Positions 59,817-64,000 of a stretch of 64,000 nt of DNA are shown piece by piece (position 1 is the first letter of the stretch; each line of letters begins with the position of its first letter). Under the pieces are notes generated by a model that was not told where the DNA came from, made no database searches, and was given only the letters and a program-made list of their open reading frames with translations. The stretch is from assembly GCF_036271055.1 (NCBI RefSeq), contig NZ_DATBBJ010000101.1, positions 1 to 64,000 of the forward strand, in the 5' to 3' direction. This stretch comes from Scandinavium sp036271055 (GTDB taxonomy: Bacteria > Pseudomonadota > Gammaproteobacteria > Enterobacterales > Enterobacteriaceae). Both the position numbers and the translations under genes were made by a program.

Positions 59817-62539
59817 GCTTTCGCCTCCTGCAGATTTTCAATACGCGCACCCGCCAGCACTGGCGCAATACCTGGCATACCCATCGGCAGACCTACCTGC
59901 CCTGCTGTCAGCGCTTCGGAAAGCACCAGCGGCAGATTGATGGTTTGACCGTCGTAGCTCAGCGCAATGTTCGCCCCGGCGTTAACGCCCAGTTTCGCGG
60001 CATCTGCTGGATTGAGCTTGATGTACGGCTGTGGCATGCGTTGCTGGAAGACCGGCGAACGCTGTGACAGTTCGTCACTGCCGAACAGGTGGTAATACGG
60101 CGCGATACGCCACTGACCGTCCTGCGCTTCAAAGCTTGTCGGTACCTGGTCGAAATAAGACAGACCGTTTTCCGATGCTTCGATCAGACGCACACCCGGA
60201 TCACCGTGACGCAGTTTGCCACCCACTTCAGCCTGGAACTTGTTCCATGCCTGCGGTGAGTTCCAGCCTGGCGCCCATGCGAACGGAATTTGCGAACGCG
60301 CGGCGGATGGCTGGTTGTTCCCTTCCATTGAGAAGGCGAACATGGTGTCTTTATCCTGCGGCTGACGCGGTTCATGCACGCTGATGTTCGCCCGCATTGC
60401 GGTACGTCCACTGTAGCGGTGCGGTTCACGCGCCAGTTTCTGACCACGGATACGGAACGAAGCGTCAGGTGCGGCTTCTTTGATGCCTGCCAGTTGTGGC
60501 AGAGCAGCAACAGCGGCATCAATCACGTGATCGAGCTGAGTCCAGTCGACTTCACGGCTTTCGAGAGTGCTGTGCAACGAGTGCAGCCAGCGCCAGCTTT
60601 CCAGCATGATGATATTGCTGTCGTAATAAGCCGGATCATAAACCTGGAAGAAACGCTGAGCGCGGCCTTCGTTGTTGATAACCGTCCCGTCGCTTTCCGC
60701 GAAGCTCGCGGCAGACAGCACCAGATGGGCTTTGTCCATAATCGCCGTGCGCTGATGGTCGATAACCATCACCAGCGGTGCTTTGGACAGCGCAGCATCA
60801 ACGCGAGCAGCAGAAGCGTGACGATGCAGATCGTTTTCCAGCACCACCACCGCATCGGCAGAACCGCTTTCCAGTTCGTCCAGTGCTTCTTCAAGCGAAC
60901 CACCGCCAATCATGCCGAGACCAACGCTGTTGACCGCACGAGCAATCATGGTCACGCCAACGTCTGCACCACGGCCTTTCAGCGCTTTGGCGACGTTAGC
61001 AGCGGCCTGAATGATTTCAGCACTGCCGGAGTTAGTCCCGGAGACAATCAGTGGTTTTTTCGCACCGGCTAACGCCTGCACGATAACGTCCACTTTGCCT
61101 TTTAAATCGTTGCTAAGGCCTTCCACCGCTGGCGCACTATCATCCAGCGCGTGAGCGATAGCAAAGCCTAAACGCGCCTGATCTTCAACCGGTGCGCAGT
61201 AAGTCCACGCCGCGATGTCATCCAGACGTGTACCGTCGACATTCGTCACAAACAGCGGATGCTTGGCACGTTGACCGATGTTGAGGATCGCCGCAATCTG
61301 CCAGTCAGCCACTTTCTGTGCCGCTGCCATTTCACGTGCTTTACCTTTCACCGCCTGGCGAACAGCCAGCGCAACGCGAGCCCCGGTCTGCGTGATGTCT
61401 TCACCCAGCACCAGCACGGCATCGTAAGATTCGATGTCACGCAGCGCAGGCGTATGAATGCCGCCTTCGCGCAGCACTTTCAGGGCCAGTTGCAGACGTT
61501 CCTGCTCGCCTTTGGCGATACCGGTATAGAAGTTATCCGCACCGACCAGTTCACGCAGCGCGAAGTTGCTTTCAACGCTCGCACGCGGGGAACCGATGCC
61601 GATGACTTTCTTCGACTGGCGCAGAATATCGGCCGCGCCCTGCATCGCCTGCTCGGCGTTCAGGGTGATGAAATCATCCCCACGACGCTGTACCGGCTGA
61701 CGCGGACGGTCTTTCAGGTTCACGTAGCCATAACCGAAACGACCACGGTCGCACAGGAAGTAATGGTTTACGGTACCGTTGTAACGGTTTTCGATACGGC
61801 GAAGTTCGCCATAACGCTCACCCGGGCTGGTGTTACAGCCAAGGGAACACTGCTGGCAGATGCTTGGCGCAAACTGCATGTCCCATTTACGGTTGTAACG
61901 CTCGGAGTGGGTTTTGTCGGTGAAAACGCCAGTCGGGCAGATTTCAACGAGGTTACCGGAGAATTCGCTCTCCAGCGTACCGTCTTCCGGACGACCGAAA
62001 TAGACGTTGTCGTGCGCGCCGTAAACACCCAGATCGCCGCCATCGGCGTAATCTTTGTAGTAGCGCACGCAGCGGTAACAGGCGATGCAGCGGTTCATTT
62101 CGTGAGAGATGAACGGCCCCAAATCCTGGTTACGGTGGGTACGTTTGGTGAAACGATAGCGACGGAAGTTATGACCCGTCATCACGGTCATATCCTGGAG
62201 GTGGCAGTTGCCGCCCTCTTCACAGACCGGACAGTCGTGCGGATGGTTAGTCATCAACCACTCGACCACGCTCTCGCGGAACTGCTTCGCTTCTTCGTCA
62301 TCAATAGAGATAAAGGTGCCATCGGATGCCGGAGTCATACAGGACATCACCAGGCGGCCACGCGTGTCTTCCGCGTTTTGATATTGCTTCACCGCACACT
62401 GGCGGCAGGCGCCAACGCTTCCCAGCGCCGGATGCCAGCAAAAATAGGGAATATCAAGGCCGTGGGAGAGGCAAGCCTGTAACAGGTTGTCCGCTCCGTT
62501 GACCTCGTATTCTTTGCCGTCTACATGAATCGTAGCCAT
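59813..62539 (-). CDS. nuoG: NADH dehydrogenase I subunit G
   Basis: Large peripheral-arm subunit with several iron-sulfur clusters. From ATG 62539 (MATIHVDGKEYEVNGADNLL; GGAAG upstream) it has 908 residues; the frame is open 9 codons further. Cluster motifs: 2Fe-2S CWHPALGSVGACRQC, HPHDCPVCEEGGNC, CIACYRCVRYYKD, and the extra CQQCSLGCN (N7) found in E. coli-type enzymes. The C-terminal part is a molybdopterin-oxidoreductase-like fold without cofactor. 55 bases after nuoF. Confidence 0.97.
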   Translation of the reverse strand: MATIHVDGKEYEVNGADNLLQACLSHGLDIPYFCWHPALGSVGACRQCAVKQYQNAEDTRGRLVMSCMTPASDGTFISIDDEEAKQFRESVVEWLMTNHPHDCPVCEEGGNCHLQDMTVMTGHNFRRYRFTKRTHRNQDLGPFISHEMNRCIACYRCVRYYKDYADGGDLGVYGAHDNVYFGRPEDGTLESEFSGNLVEICPTGVFTDKTHSERYNRKWDMQFAPSICQQCSLGCNTSPGERYGELRRIENRYNGTVNHYFLCDRGRFGYGYVNLKDRPRQPVQRRGDDFITLNAEQAMQGAADILRQSKKVIGIGSPRASVESNFALRELVGADNFYTGIAKGEQERLQLALKVLREGGIHTPALRDIESYDAVLVLGEDITQTGARVALAVRQAVKGKAREMAAAQKVADWQIAAILNIGQRAKHPLFVTNVDGTRLDDIAAWTYCAPVEDQARLGFAIAHALDDSAPAVEGLSNDLKGKVDVIVQALAGAKKPLIVSGTNSGSAEIIQAAANVAKALKGRGADVGVTMIARAVNSVGLGMIGGGSLEEALDELESGSADAVVVLENDLHRHASAARVDAALSKAPLVMVIDHQRTAIMDKAHLVLSAASFAESDGTVINNEGRAQRFFQVYDPAYYDSNIIMLESWRWLHSLHSTLESREVDWTQLDHVIDAAVAALPQLAGIKEAAPDASFRIRGQKLAREPHRYSGRTAMRANISVHEPRQPQDKDTMFAFSMEGNNQPSAARSQIPFAWAPGWNSPQAWNKFQAEVGGKLRHGDPGVRLIEASENGLSYFDQVPTSFEAQDGQWRIAPYYHLFGSDELSQRSPVFQQRMPQPYIKLNPADAAKLGVNAGANIALSYDGQTINLPLVLSEALTAGQVGLPMGMPGIAPVLAGARIENLQEAKA

Positions 62540-62594
62540 TAGCGTGCTTCCAGTTGGCCCGGTCAAACCGGGCGTTAATCAAATTTGTAAATTG

Positions 62595-63932
62595 CTACCA
62601 GCGGCTCTTCAGCAAGTTAGGCTGGATCCCATTAATCAGATGGGTGTTGCTGAACTGCTGTTTGATGCCTGCTTCGAATTCGTCGCGGAAATATTTAATC
62701 GCGCTTTGCAGCGGCTCGACCGCACCTGGCGCATGCGCACAGAAGGTCTTGCCCGGCCCAAGCGATCGACACAGTTGCTCAAGTGTCTCGATATCGCCCG
62801 GCTGGCCTTCGCCATTTTCAATCGCGCGCAGAATTTTCACGCTCCACGGCAGGCCATCACGGCACGGCGTACACCAGCCGCAGGATTCGCGGGCAAAGAA
62901 TTCTTCCAGGTTACGCACGAGGCCAACCATTCCGATTTCGTGGTCAACGGCCATCGCCAGTGCTGTACCTAAACGGCTACCCGCTTTACCGATGCTTTCG
63001 AATTCCATCGGCAAATCCAGATGCGCTTCGGTCAGGAAGTCAGTCCCTGCCCCGCCCGGCTGCCAGGCTTTAAATTTCAGGCCATCACGCATGCCGCCCG
63101 CGTAGTCTTCGAGAATTTCACGCGCCGTGGTGCCAAACGGCAGTTCCCACAGGCCCGGGTTCTTCACGCGACCGGAGAAGCCCATCAGCTTGGTGCCCGC
63201 ATCTTTGCTTTTCGAGATATTCTGATACCACTCCACGCCATTAGCGAGGATGGCCGGGACGTTGCACAGGGTTTCTACGTTGTTGACGCAGGTCGGTTTG
63301 CCCCATACGCCGGAACTTGCCGGGAACGGTGGCTTAGAACGTGGGTTCGCACGACGACCTTCGAGGGAGTTAATCAGCGCGGTTTCTTCCCCGCAGATAT
63401 AACGGCCCGCGCCGGTATGCACGATCAGTTCGAAATCAAAACCGGTGCCGAGAATGTTTTTCCCGAGCAGACCCGCTTCGGTCGCTTCGGCAATCGCACG
63501 ACGCAGGTGAACCGCAGCTTCGATGTATTCGCCACGCAGGAAGATGTAGCCACGGTAGGCTTTCAGCGCGAACGCTGAAATCAGCATGCCTTCTACCAAC
63601 AGATGCGGGAGCTGTTCCATCAACAGGCGGTCTTTATAAGTGCCCGGCTCCATTTCATCGGCGTTACACAGCAGGTAACGGATGTTCATGGATTCGTCTT
63701 TTGGCATCAGGCTCCACTTCAAACCAGTGGAGAAGCCCGCACCGCCACGCCCTTTCAGACCCGCGTCTTTTACCGCGTTGACGATTTCATCCGGTGCCAT
63801 GCCCGCCAGCGCTTTACGCGCTCCGGCATAACCGTTTTTGCTCTCATATTCTTCGAGCCACACCGGCTGTTTGTCTTCGCGCAGACGCCACGTCAGCGGA
63901 TGCGTTTCAGGCGTCAGGGTAACGTTTTTCAT
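62595..63932 (-). CDS. nuoF: NADH dehydrogenase I subunit F
   Basis: NADH- and FMN-binding subunit where electrons enter complex I. 445 residues. NADH site GLKGRGGAGFSTGLKWSLMP, FMN site CNADEMEPGTYKDR and GAGRYICGEETALINSLEG, 4Fe-4S ligands ESCGWCTPCRDG plus a later Cys. ATG overlaps the nuoE stop (ATGA). Confidence 0.98.
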   Translation of the reverse strand: MKNVTLTPETHPLTWRLREDKQPVWLEEYESKNGYAGARKALAGMAPDEIVNAVKDAGLKGRGGAGFSTGLKWSLMPKDESMNIRYLLCNADEMEPGTYKDRLLMEQLPHLLVEGMLISAFALKAYRGYIFLRGEYIEAAVHLRRAIAEATEAGLLGKNILGTGFDFELIVHTGAGRYICGEETALINSLEGRRANPRSKPPFPASSGVWGKPTCVNNVETLCNVPAILANGVEWYQNISKSKDAGTKLMGFSGRVKNPGLWELPFGTTAREILEDYAGGMRDGLKFKAWQPGGAGTDFLTEAHLDLPMEFESIGKAGSRLGTALAMAVDHEIGMVGLVRNLEEFFARESCGWCTPCRDGLPWSVKILRAIENGEGQPGDIETLEQLCRSLGPGKTFCAHAPGAVEPLQSAIKYFRDEFEAGIKQQFSNTHLINGIQPNLLKSRW

Positions 63933-64000
63933 TTATACCGCTCCAGCAGGTCAGGGATCGCCTCCGGCGTCAGATGACTGTGAGTATCTTCATCAATCAT
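63929..64000 (-). CDS. nuoE: NADH dehydrogenase I subunit E, C-terminal end, cut by window edge
   Basis: Only the last 23 codons and the TGA are in the window: MIDEDTHSHLTPEAIPDLLE then RYK, matching the NuoE C-terminus. The Met at 64000 is internal. The 2Fe-2S (N1a) domain lies outside. Confidence 0.9.
   Translation of the reverse strand: MIDEDTHSHLTPEAIPDLLERYK

Noticed and set aside
1..64000. CRISPR arrays, tRNA genes, insertion sequences and prophage att sites
   Set aside because: No spaced direct repeats, cloverleaf sequences, transposase frames or integrase genes were seen.

Overview
The window is chromosomal DNA from a member of the Enterobacteriaceae close to Enterobacter, Citrobacter, Kluyvera or Salmonella. 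Most proteins match known Escherichia coli or Salmonella products nearly end to end, and long blocks keep the enteric gene order (eco-mqo, yojI-alkB-ada-apbE-ompC-micF-rcsDBC-gyrA-ubiG-nrdAB-yfaE, yfaY-yfaZ, menFDHBCE-elaB-elaA-rnz, nuo). It is not E. coli K-12: cheV lies between rnz and nuoN as in Salmonella, SulP and MgtE transporter genes lie between mqo and yojI, and several K-12 blocks are absent from their usual places (ato genes between rcsC and gyrA, glp genes after yfaE, nudI-arn-pmrD between yfaZ and menE). I cannot fix the species from sequence alone.

Region 1 (1-10.6 kb, minus strand) is part of a type VI secretion (T6SS) operon read tssB-tssC-tssK-tssL-OmpA-like-hcp-clpV-vgrG. 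It encodes the contractile sheath, baseplate adaptor, membrane-anchor parts, inner tube, sheath-recycling ATPase and spike. The vgrG gene runs off the left edge. Upstream of tssB lies an AT-rich control region, then a Myb/SANT-like four-repeat protein gene whose frame is broken twice at homopolymer runs.

Region 2 (11.4-21.5 kb) is accessory and stress/metabolic: the small membrane protein YoaK, an IprA/YaiV-like regulator divergent from a secreted alkylsulfatase, ecotin, malate:quinone oxidoreductase, a STAS-less SulP transporter, MgtE and the YojI exporter.

Region 3 (21.5-36.3 kb) holds alkylation repair (ada-alkB, with an Ada box inside the end of apbE), ApbE, porin OmpC with the antisense sRNA micF and OmpR sites, the Rcs envelope-stress phosphorelay, gyrA and ubiG. 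Region 4 (36.3-42.3 kb) holds the aerobic ribonucleotide reductase operon nrdAB-yfaE behind DnaA and NrdR boxes, then yfaY and yfaZ.

Region 5 (42.5-52.5 kb) holds the menaquinone operon menFDHBCE, elaB, elaA, rnz and cheV; cheV has a strong sigma-28 promoter overlapping the rnz stop codon. Region 6 (52.5-64 kb) is the respiratory complex I operon, nuoN back to the end of nuoE, cut by the right edge. Mqo, UbiG, the Men enzymes and complex I together describe quinone synthesis and quinone-reducing respiration.

I found no insertion sequence, CRISPR array, tRNA or rRNA. The most unusual items are the broken SANT-repeat gene beside the T6SS operon, the alkylsulfatase/regulator pair with a perfect palindrome between them, and the sigma-28-driven cheV. 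I saw no convincing undescribed multi-gene system.
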